Source of the DNA: Misgurnus anguillicaudatus
Lineage: Eukaryota; Chordata; Actinopteri; Cypriniformes; Cobitidae
Length of the DNA: 64,000 nucleotides
NCBI RefSeq assembly: GCF_027580225.2
Contig: NC_073358.2
Coordinates: 31,336,501-31,400,500, forward strand
Direction of reading: 5' to 3'
Translations under genes and position numbers: made by a program
Notes under the pieces: generated by a model
The model's input: only the letters and a program-made list of their open reading frames with translations
The model's database searches: none
Told to the model about the DNA's origin: nothing
Part shown: positions 31,368 through 45,054 of the stretch, piece by piece
Numbering within the stretch: position 1 is the first letter of the stretch
How the letters are laid out: every line of letters starts with the position of its first letter

Positions 31368-34300
31368 TTATGATTGCTCACTAGTGCTGCTGCCATGGCC
31401 GTTGAGGTGACGATGGATGGACTCCTGGGTACCCAAGTGCTCTGAATCCTCTGTGTTGGCATGTGAGGGGTCAGATGTTGTTTCGGGGGACCCCCAACTG
31501 TCCTGCTGATGAAAGGCCTCACAAAGTGGCAACTCAACACCATCCCATTGTCCACAACTAGAAACGTTATACACACACATGCACACAAATATGGATTTTG
31601 TTGAACAGACCAACGTGTCAATCAGTAAGAGAGACATACACAAACAAGCTTGTAAAATATAAGGTGGTACTGGAAAAGTAAGCAGAAGCAGGAAAAGTAA
31701 TGATTGGTAGAGCGGTCACATGATCTTGGGTTACACAAGCCTGTCAGTTGTTCGCATTACTCTTTTGTTTGCCATCTTTCTGTGTATTGGAAAGTTTGTA
31801 GAGAAAGGCCTAATAGATAAAGGTGAAAATCTGCAAGCAGCAGAGAATTTAAATGATGCACTCAGCATGCAGAGGCAGAAAATAATTTCTATTTCCGAGG
31901 CGAACAAATAAAAAATGGACACTAAAAGTGCTCTCTTTATACTCAGGTTTATTTAGGAAATTTGAAAGTAGTCGCAAAAACTGACAAATACTCTGATACA
32001 TTTTAGCAGACACTAATGTGACCAAAATAGTTTGAGATGGTTTAATAAGTCACCACAAAGAAACAGTGTAGTGTAATTTTTTAACCACTGAGAGAATAAC
32101 TTTGTATAAAAGTTTAATATTACATTTTGAACTTAACACATGAAAGCTTAAAGATTTTGCCAGTTTAAAAACAATTAGTTTAACAGAGAGAAAACAATCA
32201 CGGCATATATATGTAGTATATAGTCAAATTTAAAACAGTTTGATTCGGTTCTTGATTTTAATAAACAATAGGTTTGTAGTATAATTTGAAGTTGATTTTC
32301 TTACAATTATAACAACGAGTACAATAATTATAGCACACCATAATCTTTTTTGTTCCTCTAAAAATTCTAAAGTGCTTTATATATTGCAAAATAGATCCAA
32401 CATTAATGTGTACATTCCAATTTAAAATTACATTACAAATATTTTTTGGTAAATATTGCTTTGTATATGCTGTTTATCATTTACATTGATGCGCTTTCAA
32501 GACAGGATGTATTCATCAGAAATCTCTGGTGGTCTAGATTTATCTTAAACTAATCTCTAAACCAGACATAAATTTAGTGTGACCCAGCCACAACACTACC
32601 ACTGAGAGTGAATGCAGGTCCTGATTGCAAGATCAACATGGACCTTCTAAAACACTTCTTTTAAGGCACTTTGGGGAAATAGTTACATTTTCTTGTGCAA
32701 AACCAGTTGCACTGAAAATGTTGGATAATATTGTTTTCTTTGGTGATCTACATGGATCGTAAATTTTTGCTATCATAATACGATGATATCTTGCATAAAA
32801 TCTTACAAGAATTGTATGTCTTAGTGCATCACATTACTGTGTGAGATAAAAAATACACTCTTTTATTACATTTTATGTAGTTATAGGCTAATGTGCATGA
32901 ACAAACAATCATTAAGGCACAATGGTATGACCATGTACACCCACCTAAAGGATTATTAGGAACACCTGTTCAATTTCTCATTAATGCAATGGTGTAATGG
33001 TGTGGGGATGTTTTCTTGGCACACTTTAGGCCCCTTAGTGCCAATTGGGCATCGTTTAAATGCCACAACCTACCTGAGCATTGTTTCTGACCATGTCCAT
33101 CCCTTTATGACCACCATGTACCCATCCTCTGATGGCTACTTCCAGCAGGATAATGCACCATGTCACAAAGCTCGAATCATTTCAAATTGGTTTCTTGAAC
33201 ATGACAATGAGTTCACTGTACTAAAATGGCCCCCACAGTCACCAGATCTCAATCCAATAGGGCATCTTTGGGATGTGGTGGAACGGGAGCTTCGTGCCCT
33301 GGATGTGCATCCCACAAATCTCCATCAACTGCAAGATGCTATCTTATCAATATGGGTCAACATTTCTAAAGAATGCTTTCAGCACCTTGTTGAATCAATG
33401 CTATGTAGAATTAAGGCAGTTATGAAGGCAAAAGGGGGTCAAACACAGTATTATTATAGTGTTCCTAATAATCCTTTAGGTGAGTGTATATTATGTGCTT
33501 GAGAGTTTAATAAATTGTTAGAAAATGATCTTTAAGTTAAATGACCAATGACTGGATTATAAAAAAAACTTGGTTAGGTTAAAATACACTTGCACATTAC
33601 TGGCTTCATGATTTACTGTGTGTGTTGTCTTTAGATGTACATATTCATCACTGTGCATGTTCATGGCATTGTGCAAACAAGGGTAGGCAGGGATGACTAC
33701 AAACGCTTTTGGGATCACTGGTCTATTTGTACCTGGAGGAGTAATATTCTTCCTCGAGCTCATACAGGTCAATGGCGATCTCATCACGCAGGGAGATAAG
33801 CTTCTTGTCGCACTCTTCCTGCAGCGTGCGCAGCTGCTGGTTGCGGTTACTTATGGCTTCGTTTACAGAGGGGAAGTCATTCAAGATGAGAAACTGCTTC
33901 AGGTCTGAAACAAGCTTCATAAGAGACTCTCCAGCACGTACCTAATGCAAAAACACATTGAAATAACATGATTGTCAGTTCAAATTTGATGTGTGTGTCA
34001 TCTCTAGATTTTATTTTGTTACTATTTAAGAATACTGCTTTTTTTCTGTACCCCTTTAACCTTATTTAAAGGGGCCATGGCACAAGACTTTTTTAAGATG
34101 TCAACTACTACATTTTCAGTGTAAAATAATAACATAAAATAGGAGGATTTCCTAAAGGCTTTGTGAATGTGTATGTTATGTGCTGTGCAATGCAATGTAG
34201 TGGATATATAAATATGAGCACACATTTGAGTCTCCTTTTTATAGACAGAATGTCTCAATTGGGTATTTTTGCAAAATACAAAAACATCAGGTCTGACAGG

Positions 34301-34766
34301 TTTAAATACAGTTGTGTTTCTCAACCCTGCCCTCTCAAATCTTGCTGCAGATTTCAAGTGTCCTACACCGAATTCAGATCACGGAGCACCCAAATGAAGC
34401 TGATGTGATGAATGATAAGTACTAGTAGGACAAAATAAAATAAATAATGCAAAATGTTTTTTCTTACAATGTTGGCAGCTCGCACATGCATTTCATAGTG
34501 GTCCTGCTCAGCTTGTGTTGCCCTGGAGACCTGGGTCTCATCTTCCACCTGAACATGAAAGAAGTCAGGATTACAGATCAACAAATGCAGCATCTCACTG
34601 CGATCATTACGAACATCAAATTGTAAAACGCATCCTAACATACCTTTGCAGTTTTGATTATTTCGGTAAAGTTGTCAAGAATTGATCTGATGTCATCTTT
34701 CAATCTCTTGTTGTAGTTCTGCAGAAGAGATTCTTTGCTTTGAGGCAGGACTCTTTGTGTGGCCAT
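31368..34766 (-). CDS. med22: Mediator complex subunit 22 (Surf5)
   Basis: MED22 is a head-module subunit of Mediator, which links activators to RNA polymerase II. Coding exons on the minus strand: 34644-34766 (ATG at 34764-34766, start [15 protein letters not shown]), 34468-34548, 33733-33941, 31368-31557. They sum to 603 nt (200 aa, the length of the long human isoform). Visible blocks: [58 protein letters not shown], and the acidic stretch [13 protein letters not shown] 5' untranslated exon is predicted just above 34985 (donor GTG^GTAAG), with an acceptor at 34800-34801. Reading through the third exon's donor gives SSRYK and a stop, a 140-aa form matching the known short isoform. The last intron carries a deleted Tc1-like element. 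A likely minus-strand AATAAA is at 31097-31102. Confidence 0.95.
31558..32937. other. med22 last intron, left part
   Basis: AT-rich intron sequence. A 63-codon frame at 31720-31911 has no recognisable homology and is not supported. The internally deleted Tc1 copy follows directly. Confidence 0.4.
32938..33486 (+). mobile_element. Internally deleted Tc1-like element (family 2) in med22 last intron
   Basis: Same termini as the 18302 element (CACCCACCTAAAGG / CCTTTAGGTGAGTG) with TA flanks at 32936-32937 and 33487-33488, but only 549 bp. Sequence jumps from the left end (CTCATTAATGCAAT) directly into the middle of the transposase, so the N-terminal half is missing. The remaining reading frame (32984-33502) keeps [13 protein letters not shown] and [12 protein letters not shown] (E to G at the last catalytic site). 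Confidence 0.9.
33723..33941 (-). CDS. med22: med22 exon 3 with read-through 3' end (short isoform)
   Basis: If the donor (AG^GTACAAATAG) is not used, translation continues four codons (SRYK) to a TAG at 33723-33725. The resulting 140-codon protein has the same length and ending as the short human Surf5 isoform. The four-residue tail is therefore encoded by the splice donor itself, an alternative end that appears conserved since the fish-mammal ancestor. Which form dominates cannot be seen here. Confidence 0.6.
   Translation of the reverse strand, partial: VRAGESLMKLVSDLKQFLILNDFPSVNEAISNRNQQLRTLQEECDKKLISLRDEIAIDLYELEEEYYSSRYK
34058..34440. repeat. Repeat fragment (TTAAAGGGGCCATGGCACAAG) in med22 intron 2
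   Basis: Begins TTAAAGGGGCCATGGCACAA then GACTTTTTTAAGATGTCAAC, of the same type as the nested repeat at 42714 (TTTTTTAAGATGTCAAATAA). The right end is unclear. Confidence 0.5.
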
Positions 34767-34984
34767 CTCGATCAGTACTAAATCACGCTTGACTCCGTAC
34801 TAAAACATTGTAAACCAGAAATTATTACTAAAACAGCATTATACAAAGACCATAAATACTTGTAACGTTATGTGAGCATAATAAACAATCACCCTTGCAT
34901 TCTAATGCCTTCGCCATTAATCGCTAATTACATTGAACCTTGCTTGCTTATCTGTTTATGTTAGCTGAAATGCTAAATACTTAC

Positions 34985-35161
34985 CACATTCAAATTAAAA
35001 GTAGATAAATGTTAATACAAGTGTAAAAAGCATTTTTTACACTTCAAAGAAACGCGATCATCCCGCTTTCTTTCTGTCGCGTACAGATGACGTCACCAAC
35101 AGGCGTCACCGTAGTTAAATTACCCACAATCCTTTCCTTCTTCCTTTCCGTCTGAACCAAC
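34985..35161. promoter_or_regulatory. Bidirectional med22/rpl7a promoter with CRE and 5'TOP tract
   Basis: About 180 bp separates the med22 first-exon donor from the rpl7a ATG. It contains a perfect CRE (TGACGTCA, 35088-35095) and a long pyrimidine tract at 35131-35149 just before the rpl7a start. That tract is the expected 5'TOP start site of a ribosomal protein mRNA. There is no TATA box. The Surf5/Surf3 head-to-head arrangement is known in vertebrates. Confidence 0.7.
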
Positions 35162-37917
<2,756 letters not shown>

Positions 37918-37942
37918 GTTCTTACAATCTTGTTTAAATAAA

Positions 37943-38701
37943 AACACCCCCACAAAATTTTCTGGAGTTTGACTTTTTTCTATTCTTGGCTTCATTGTGA
38001 CATGCTTTAAACTCAATACTTGAATTAACATTTTCAGATTGAAGAAGAGTGTATTTACAGCTGTGTTACCATTACTCAGACAGCCTACTTTCATTAAATT
38101 CAGTCAAAGGTCAACATAAGATTTTTCATTAATACCCTTGCAACAGCTTGACTTTAATTGCATTTACTGCATAAATATACCTCATTTATAAACATAGGTT
38201 TATGGTAATAAATCATGTCTTTAATACTTAAATGTTCGTGGGGGAATTGAAGATAACCACCGTTTTTTTAATTGTTCAGAAATCTCGTTTTTTGGTTGTG
38301 CATTCCAATTAATTTCAATTCAACTGCAGTTGGTTTGTTTTGATTTAAACCTTCATAACTTAAAAAAATACAGCTAAGTAGCACCATAAAACAAAATAAT
38401 AACACAAACATGTTTTGACAAAAATGTTAAATGGATTTATCTCGTTTTGCAACGAAACTCTTCCCATCAACTCACAAGCCACCTACAATTGAAAACAATT
38501 CATAAAATAAAATCTAAAAACGTGAAGGATATTTGTTTAATCAGCATGTCATGTGACCATTACACATTACAATATATTAGAAAACTGAGAAATCGTGCAA
38601 GGTGAAGGCCTAGTAACTGGTGATGCCAATAACTGTAAAATTACTGATAAAAACTTTAAAGTGGATGAAACTTATTCAATTTTTGGAAAAAAATATAACA
38701 C
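37943..38701. other. rpl7a-surf1 convergent spacer
   Basis: AT-rich spacer between the rpl7a poly(A) signal and the surf1 3' side. No gene recognised. Confidence 0.4.
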
Positions 38702-38709
38702 ATTTGCAT

Positions 38710-39087
38710 TAGGCATGGGCCGGTATGAGACCTTAAGCAAAAATACCACGGTTTCAGTTTTGTCATTGCAACACTAAAATGTGTTATTTTCAAATGCCTG
38801 CATATACAAACAACAACTCTCAACTGGACAATACATTTTATTTTTAAGCAACATGTATGCCAGGCAAAAATAAGGCCTTAAATTATAATATTCTTTCTAA
38901 AAATTATCAAATTAAAATGTATTTATTAAATGTAAACATCAAATCAATTGCATGACTTAATTATTTAACTTAATTTTTTGTGAAGATAGCTTACCTTGAA
39001 AATGGTATCACAAAATTTTAGTGGTTTTGATACCTTGATTCTTTTAAACCTTGGTATACCTTGAAACTGGTAACCGGCCCATGCCTA
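38710..39087. mobile_element. hAT-type MITE with 8-bp target duplication
   Basis: Terminal repeats TAGGCATGGGCCGGT and ACCGGCCCATGCCTA, flanked on both sides by ATTTGCAT (38702-38709 and 39088-39095). An 8-bp duplication is diagnostic of the hAT superfamily. Length 378 bp, no coding. Lies just 3' of surf1. Confidence 0.9.
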
Positions 39088-39259
39088 ATTTGCATATTAC
39101 CTAAAATTTCAGGGGGTACTTCAAATAAATCATTTAGGTTAAGGGGGTTCAGCTGACAAAAGTTTGAAAATGCCTGCCAAATCAACCACAAATTACAACA
39201 AAGTGATGAGTTAAGCAATTTCATTTTAAACCATAAATAAAGGCACAGTACTAAAATGA

Positions 39260-41201
39260 TTACAATGCTATACGCTTGATGAACTTCGCATACCACATGT
39301 AGGAAGTAGCAGCACACAGACCATACCTAGGATGGAAAGCATAAACATGGTAAAAATGGTTTCTTTAAAGGCATAATGCATAGATTTTAAATGCATATCT
39401 GCATTTCATTTAACGTACCATGTGATGACATACTGCATGTGTTCATTTCTCAAGGTCACTCTTGTCTGCCCTCCTATAGGTCCACCAGGTATTGTACTAT
39501 CTAAAAAAAAAAGGAAAAGCAACTAGTAAAGTAGTAGTAATCCCATGATTGCTTTGCAAAATTGAGTAGCTCTTACCAAACACGGCATCAATGAAGATCT
39601 CCTCAGCACCAGTGGCCTTTGCCATGGTCTCAAGATCACGATAATACCACTTATTTCCTGCCATGTTGTTTTGGGGGACAAATGGTTTCCTCTGCTCAGT
39701 TAAACGCACAATGCCAACAAGGTCCACCTCCTCAGTAACCTTTTAAAAGAAAATAGTATGGGTAACAAAACATATAAAGTCAAGTTTAAATGGCATAAAC
39801 GGTGCTTTGTGCGTATGTGCAGTGGTTATCAAACATTATAGTATGTGTGGTCCCCCTTGTATGGGATCAAACCTCTTTGTAAAATAATGAGATAAAACGA
39901 TCTCAAACGTATATTAATTAAACTTAAACATAACATTTTACTCTGTAGTTTATTTTTCTTAAATTTGTCTTGACTTTTTCATAAAATGGTGGCCCTCCTT
40001 GCACCATCTGCTGGCCCCCCAGTTTGAGAACCACTGGGGTAAGGTGTCTATTGTAGAAGGCGAGTAATAAGAGATTGTAATACCTGTCCCTTCATCCTGG
40101 TTTCTTGTCTAATCTTATTTTTGGGGACATAACCTCTATTCACTAAGATGGTGATTCTAAGGAATTAAATGCATACAAAAAAGCAGAATTTTAGTAGACC
40201 CAGCCATGTTAGAAAACAGCAATTATAAGAGATTAAAACTGAGCTGTGTGTTTGTGCTTATACCCCAGATCAGTACAGTACAATGGTGTGATAACATTCG
40301 CTCCACTCTCCCCGCTGGAGGAAATCCTGCCTGCCTCTCGGGCCTCTCTCTCTGGATCCACAGGTGAGCGGGGCAAAATGTACAGCTCCTTGGAGTGATC
40401 AAAGCGTCCACGCACCTTTACTCGCCTGTACTCTAGCTGCTTTATTTCCATGGGACTGTCTCACAAGTAGATTACATCACCATATTATTTGTAATAATAC
40501 TGCATCATTATATTATAAGGTATGGCACACAAATATGGATACACTTACTCTGCAGGGAGTGGGATGGGCTCTGAAGTTGTCAGGCTCTGAAGTTCACGGA
40601 TCAGCTCCAACTTCCACTTTCTGCGTTTCAGCTATAAAATAAAATGAAAGGCTTTTCACAAATAGAGTTATTGTTTTTTTAAGGAATAACCAGTCAATTA
40701 AACACCATGCATGCATGCACCTGCCATGTTCCGAGGCAAAATGTAGTGCCAGGTATCAACAAGAGAAACCACTTCAAAAAGGAGTTGTCATTCTCTGCGC
40801 GAGCAACAGTGGAACTTGACTGTCGACTAAAACTGGCTAGTTTACCTATAAAAAACAACATGCAAAATTAAATTAGTATATTTTGTTCTGTATTTTTCTA
40901 ATAAAGAATATAAGATATGCGGTGCTTAAACCCGTTCGTACCATTCTCACGTTTAATTATTAAACCTGGTCGTGTCACGAACAGAGACCTCCTGGGTGAT
41001 ATAAGAGTCTATAAAAAAAATAACAAACGTTTTTACAATACATTTATATTTCCTATAATCAATATATATTGTATATTTGAGAGCAGCAAAACAACTTTAT
41101 CTTGCACATAAAAAGCATTTAACTTGTAACGTGTAATTAATTCAATATTTTAATAAACTTACGCTTCCTCGAATGAACCTAAGTGAGTTATTGGAGTACA
41201 T
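39260..41201 (-). CDS. surf1: SURF1 cytochrome c oxidase assembly factor
   Basis: An inner mitochondrial membrane protein needed for assembly of complex IV. Minus-strand exons: 41163-41201, 40966-41008, 40721-40845, 40549-40631, 40264-40455, 40084-40156, 39577-39739, 39419-39500, 39260-39326. They sum to 867 nt (288 aa; human 300). The start [12 protein letters not shown] is followed by an Arg/Ser-rich stretch with few acidic residues, suiting a mitochondrial presequence. Then come TM1 ([20 protein letters not shown]), the family core ([85 protein letters not shown]) and TM2 ([15 protein letters not shown]). The first two exons are the least certain: they are joined by phase and composition, not strong homology. 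It is head-to-head with surf6. Confidence 0.94.
39820..40036. repeat. MITE with CAGTGGTTATCAAAC / GTTTGAGAACCACTG ends (surf1 intron 7)
   Basis: Inverted ends of about 15 bp with one mismatch, length about 217 bp, typical of small hAT-like fish MITEs. A related diverged sequence (GTGTTTTCAAACTGTGGGTC ... GGGAACCCCTGG) occurs at about 49505-49690. Confidence 0.7.
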
Positions 41202-41756
41202 TAACAATAATCTTAAACTGTTCATTGTAGTAAAATTTTCAGGCACAAAAAAATTGCTGTCAGGTCAACTACATAACATGCCTTGTGCTTTCAGGGGAGT
41301 ATTTTCACTGTAACTATTTCCGGGTGTAATGAACGGTCCTGCGCATGCGCAATTTTACACACACGTGCAGTGTGTTTCTGAATGTGTAGCTCATCTAACA
41401 AGATCATTTGCTGTTGATATTCAGTGTAGATTTCAAATCGTAAGATCGGTTCTTTATTTATGTGTGGTGAAATTATGTTGTATAGACTTTTATAGTACTA
41501 ATTCTTCAACTGATGCAATTTAAAACTTACCAGATCGCTGAAGTGGTACTGACGTTGAGGTAACGTTACGTGTTAAATTACTATTTACTAACTTATTTGT
41601 TATTTCATGACTTATTTGTTTTTGTGATTACCAAATAAAGATATGTAATAAGTACTCTGTTTAAAGGTTTATATACTAATATGCTGTTCTCTGCATCTGA
41701 CATGTTACATGTCTGGGTCTTATTCCGTGTGTATGTATTTATTTTTAATAGGAAAT
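41202..41756. promoter_or_regulatory. Bidirectional surf1/surf6 promoter with NRF-1 site
   Basis: The spacer between the two ATGs holds a perfect palindromic NRF-1 motif, TGCGCATGCGCA, at 41340-41351, preceded by TTTCCGGGTG (ETS-like) near 41318. NRF-1 activates many nuclear genes for mitochondrial proteins, which suits surf1. The surf6 5' untranslated exon must lie here. A plausible donor is TTGAG^GTAACG near 41556; the acceptor TAATAG is at 41745-41751. Confidence 0.65.
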
Positions 41757-44041
41757 ATGGCCAGCCTTGCTGCAAAGTATGATTACCTGGAGAAGTTGAC
41801 ACGTAAAGTGTGTGTATCCCATAAACCGGAGCTGAAGAATACACCCTATGGTAAAGTTCTGTTTTGTAAATTACACATTTTTTTGTCATTGATTAGATAA
41901 TACAGAATAGACACTTATTGGGAATACAGTTGCTTTTATCACTCAGGCCCAATGTTTTGTATGTCATTCAGTTAGTATTTTTTTATTCAATAAATTAATG
42001 AACAGGGGAACATTAAAGCTATGCTAATCTCTTTTTAGTTCCATTCCGAAGCAATAAGGGGAATGATGATGGTGCTCCTCCAAAGAAAAAGAGCAAGCAA
42101 AAGCCAACAAAAGGAGATAAACATGCAAACAAACAGAAACCAGTCCAAAAAACTACTCCTGCAGCTCTTCCAACTCAAATAAAAACAAATCTGAAAGGAA
42201 CTTCTGTGACACAAAAGAAGCCTGCAGGTAAAGAGCAGTTTGGCAAGAGAGCATATACGTTCATCCAGAATGCCTCATTCCTGCTGAATGTTAACACATT
42301 ATCTGATCCATCCTTTTTTAGGTGGAACATCACATGAATTCAATGCTGTAGATATTCTTCGTCTCAGGCTTCACCAGAAGATTGAGGAGTCTCGTGGGCA
42401 GGTACATAGCTACAGTTTATTCCAAGGCCAAAAATGTTACATGTCACACGGTCAAAAAGTTTGCTGTATTTCATTTCAAATGTGAGTAGCACAAAAACAG
42501 CCACTTTGATTCTAAAGTTTCTAAGCAAAGCATTGGATTGGAAAATTATGACTTGAAGGGGCGGTTTCGCGGACAGGGATTAGATTAATCTAAAATAAAT
42601 GTAAGAGCTGTCCAAACTGAAAACAACTTGCACTGACATATCTTAAAATACATCAGTGCCCTTTGTTTTGCCTCAAAATGCACACAAGTAATATTTTTTA
42701 GTAAGGTATGTATCTTTTTTAAGATGTCAAATAAATCTTTGGTGTCCCCAGAGCACATATGTGAAGTTTTAGCTCAAAATACCATATAAATAATTTATTA
42801 TAGCATGTTAAAATTGCCACTTTGTAGGTGTTTACAAAAATGTGCGGTTTTGGGTGTGTCCTTTAAAATGCAAATGAGCTGATGATGGTGGTTTGTTGCA
42901 ATTAAAACTCAATTGTGCTTTTCTCTCCACTAAATGACAGTGCTGTAGTTGGATAGTGCAGATTAAGGGGTGGTATTATTATAATAAGAGCTCTTTATGA
43001 CATCATAAGGAGAGCCAAATTTCAACTACCTATTTTTTCATGTGCTTGTAGAGAATGGTTTACCAAAACTGGGTTACTGGGTTGATCTTTTTCACGTTTT
43101 CTAGGTTGATAGAAGCACTGGGGACCCAACCATAGCACTTAAACACGGAAAAAGTCAGATTTTCATGACATGGCCTCTTTAAATTTACTTATATTTCCTG
43201 GTTTAAGCTAGTCCCTGTTTGGAAACCACCCCAAAAAGTTTACTAACATTATAAATGTATCTTGGGGGAAATTAAATAATAAATATGTTTGATGTGAATT
43301 TTACGTCTGATTGTTTATTAGGGCCCTGCTAAGGATCCATCCTCAGAAGAGGTAAGGAAGAAACGGGAAAGACGAAAGCAAGAAAGGGAGCGTCGGAAGA
43401 GAAAAAGGAAAGAGTTTAGGATGAAAAAGTTAGCAGAGAATGCAGCTTCGCAGACAGAACAGGAGGACATAAAAACCGAAATGCCAGAACCCAAGCCTGA
43501 CTCGACATTAAGCAAACCTAGTAAAAAAGAAACAAGTTCTCTAGTTTTTAACAAGGTGGAGGTTGGAGAAGCGTACGTGGACAAAGGAACAAAGCTCCTG
43601 CAGAAGAAACAGAAAAAAAGGGTTAAAGGAACTCTTACTCCACTGACCGGGAAAAACTTCAAGCAACTTTTAACACGTGTTGAAGCGAGGAAGGCTCACC
43701 TGGAGCAACTTAGAGAAAAAGATGAAGGCAAAGCAAAAAAAGAGGAAGAGAAGATGAGGTGGACCAATGTTCTCTACAAAGCTGAGGGTATGAAGATCAA
43801 AGACAATGAGGACCTCTTGCGCGCATCGCTGAAGAGGAAGGAGAAGATGAAAGCTCAGAGGAAAAAGAAGTGGGCAGAGAGGAGCCAGCAAGTGGTGGAG
43901 AAGATGCAGAAGAGACAAGACAAGAGGCAAAAGAATATTCAGAAACGCAAACATGCCAAGATTGATAAGCGCAAACAGAAGGCAAAGAAAAAAGGCCGAG
44001 TGCTTCCAGATGATCTAAAGATGAGTAGACAGAAAACATAA
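41757..44041 (+). CDS. surf6: Surfeit locus protein 6 (nucleolar ribosome biogenesis factor)
   Basis: A nucleolar, nucleic-acid-binding matrix protein related to yeast Rrp14, acting in pre-rRNA processing. Four coding exons: 41757-41850 (MASLAAKYDYLEKLTRKVC), 42039-42227, 42322-42401, 43322-44041. They sum to 1083 nt (360 aa; human 361). The protein is extremely Lys/Arg-rich, with nuclear/nucleolar signals such as PPKKKSKQK and RRKRKRKEF. Family blocks: DILRLRLHQKIEESRGQ, LVFNKVEV, GTLTPLTGKNFKQLL, MRWTNVLYKAEGMKI, and a C-terminal coiled-coil-like basic tail ending KKGRVLPDDLKMSRQKT. AATAAA at 44184-44189. Intron 3 carries a nested transposon pair (42557-43233). Confidence 0.95.
42557..43233. 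mobile_element. MITE (GGGGCGGTTTC) interrupted by a second repeat (surf6 intron 3)
   Basis: Outer ends GGGGCGGTTTCGCGGACAGG and CCCTGTTTGGAAACCACCCC are inverted complements. Around 42714-43181 a different repeat is inserted (related to 235-533 and 61232-61588). An uninterrupted copy of the outer element lies at 51645-51870. Confidence 0.8.
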
Positions 44042-44389
44042 AGGAGCTAAAAATGAGCAAAACACGTAAATGGCCATGGCAACCTCAGCTCATGAAAATG
44101 TAAAGACTTTGCTTGTGGCATATCTTTGTGTGATATTTGGCCTGAAAGAGACTCCTACATCACCTGCATAAAATTTCTTTGTGAATAAATGTTGTCCTCT
44201 TTTCTTAAGATGTAAGCATTATAAAGAGCTTTTTGTTTCCACATCTTGTGTTTTTATTTCTCTTCCCACTTCTGCCTTTAAACGTGTTTTTCTAATCTTT
44301 TAATCTAAAACAAAAATGTGCAAAACTACTACTATGTATATTGTTTATGTTACTGTTTGCGTTAGCATGCAAGCACTATCCGCTGCCTC

Positions 44390-45054
44390 CTCCCACACCG
44401 GAAGTAGTCTTACAAAATAAAAGACATGTTTGACTGGCGCTTCATGTGTCGTCAAAGTACCGCGAGACAAATTCGAGAGCTGTGCTTTCGAATCGCTCTC
44501 GCGGTATTTCTATGTCGTCAGGTCGATCATGAAGTCGAAACAATTTTTTGTAGTTAGGGGGAGGAATCCGGGCACAGGTTTCTCCTTGGTTCACTCACGG
44601 GAAGACGTCTTTTAAAGTTGCGAAAGTTAATTGAAAGGTTTGATTGAAAAGCGGAATTCTTGTGCATTTATGTTTCGCCTAAATCGTTATCGTGTAAAAT
44701 GACATTTAACAGCATTACTTGTAACGTTTATATCCAATCCACCGCAACTGTCATGTGACAGCAGGGCATTAAAATGCAAGAAATGTGTTGTAAACTAATC
44801 GCTGTTTATATACGTTGCTGATTTACGGCTTTGGCCGAGTCGTTGGTGTAAAGGTTAAAGTGTTTTCGAGAAACTGGAATGTGGAAGGGACCGGTGGTAA
44901 ATAGAGTTTCAGTTTTGTTTAGATTTTTAATCCCACGTTTTTACGACAAGGTGTGTATTTCATATTCAATTTATAATACGGATCCTACACATATTTCTGC
45001 CTGACCATATTGCAGTTATGACGTTTAATGTATGTGGTCTTTATGCAGGCTATT
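44390..45054 (+). promoter_or_regulatory. kyat1: kyat1 upstream region with ETS site
   Basis: Just after surf6 ends there is an ETS-type core, ACCGGAAGT, at 44397-44405 and a 72-bp hairpin at 44449-44520, followed by CpG-containing sequence. An untranslated kyat1 exon must precede the acceptor at 45047-45048; its donor was not fixed. Confidence 0.45.
44449..44520 (-). repeat. 72-bp CGCGAGAG hairpin, copy 2
   Basis: The complement reads TGACGACATAGAAATACCGC, then GAGAGCGATTCGAAAGCACA, then GCTCTCGAATTTGTCTCGCG, matching the 26519 element across stem and loop. It lies between surf6 and kyat1. Confidence 0.8.

Noticed and set aside
31720..31911. 63-codon frame beginning with a hydrophobic segment
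   Set aside because: Within a med22 intron, no supporting similarity or splice sites; likely chance.
43670..44060. Minus-strand frames rich in Leu/Ser/Phe
   Set aside because: Antisense to the Lys/Arg-rich last exon of surf6; composition is a complement effect.
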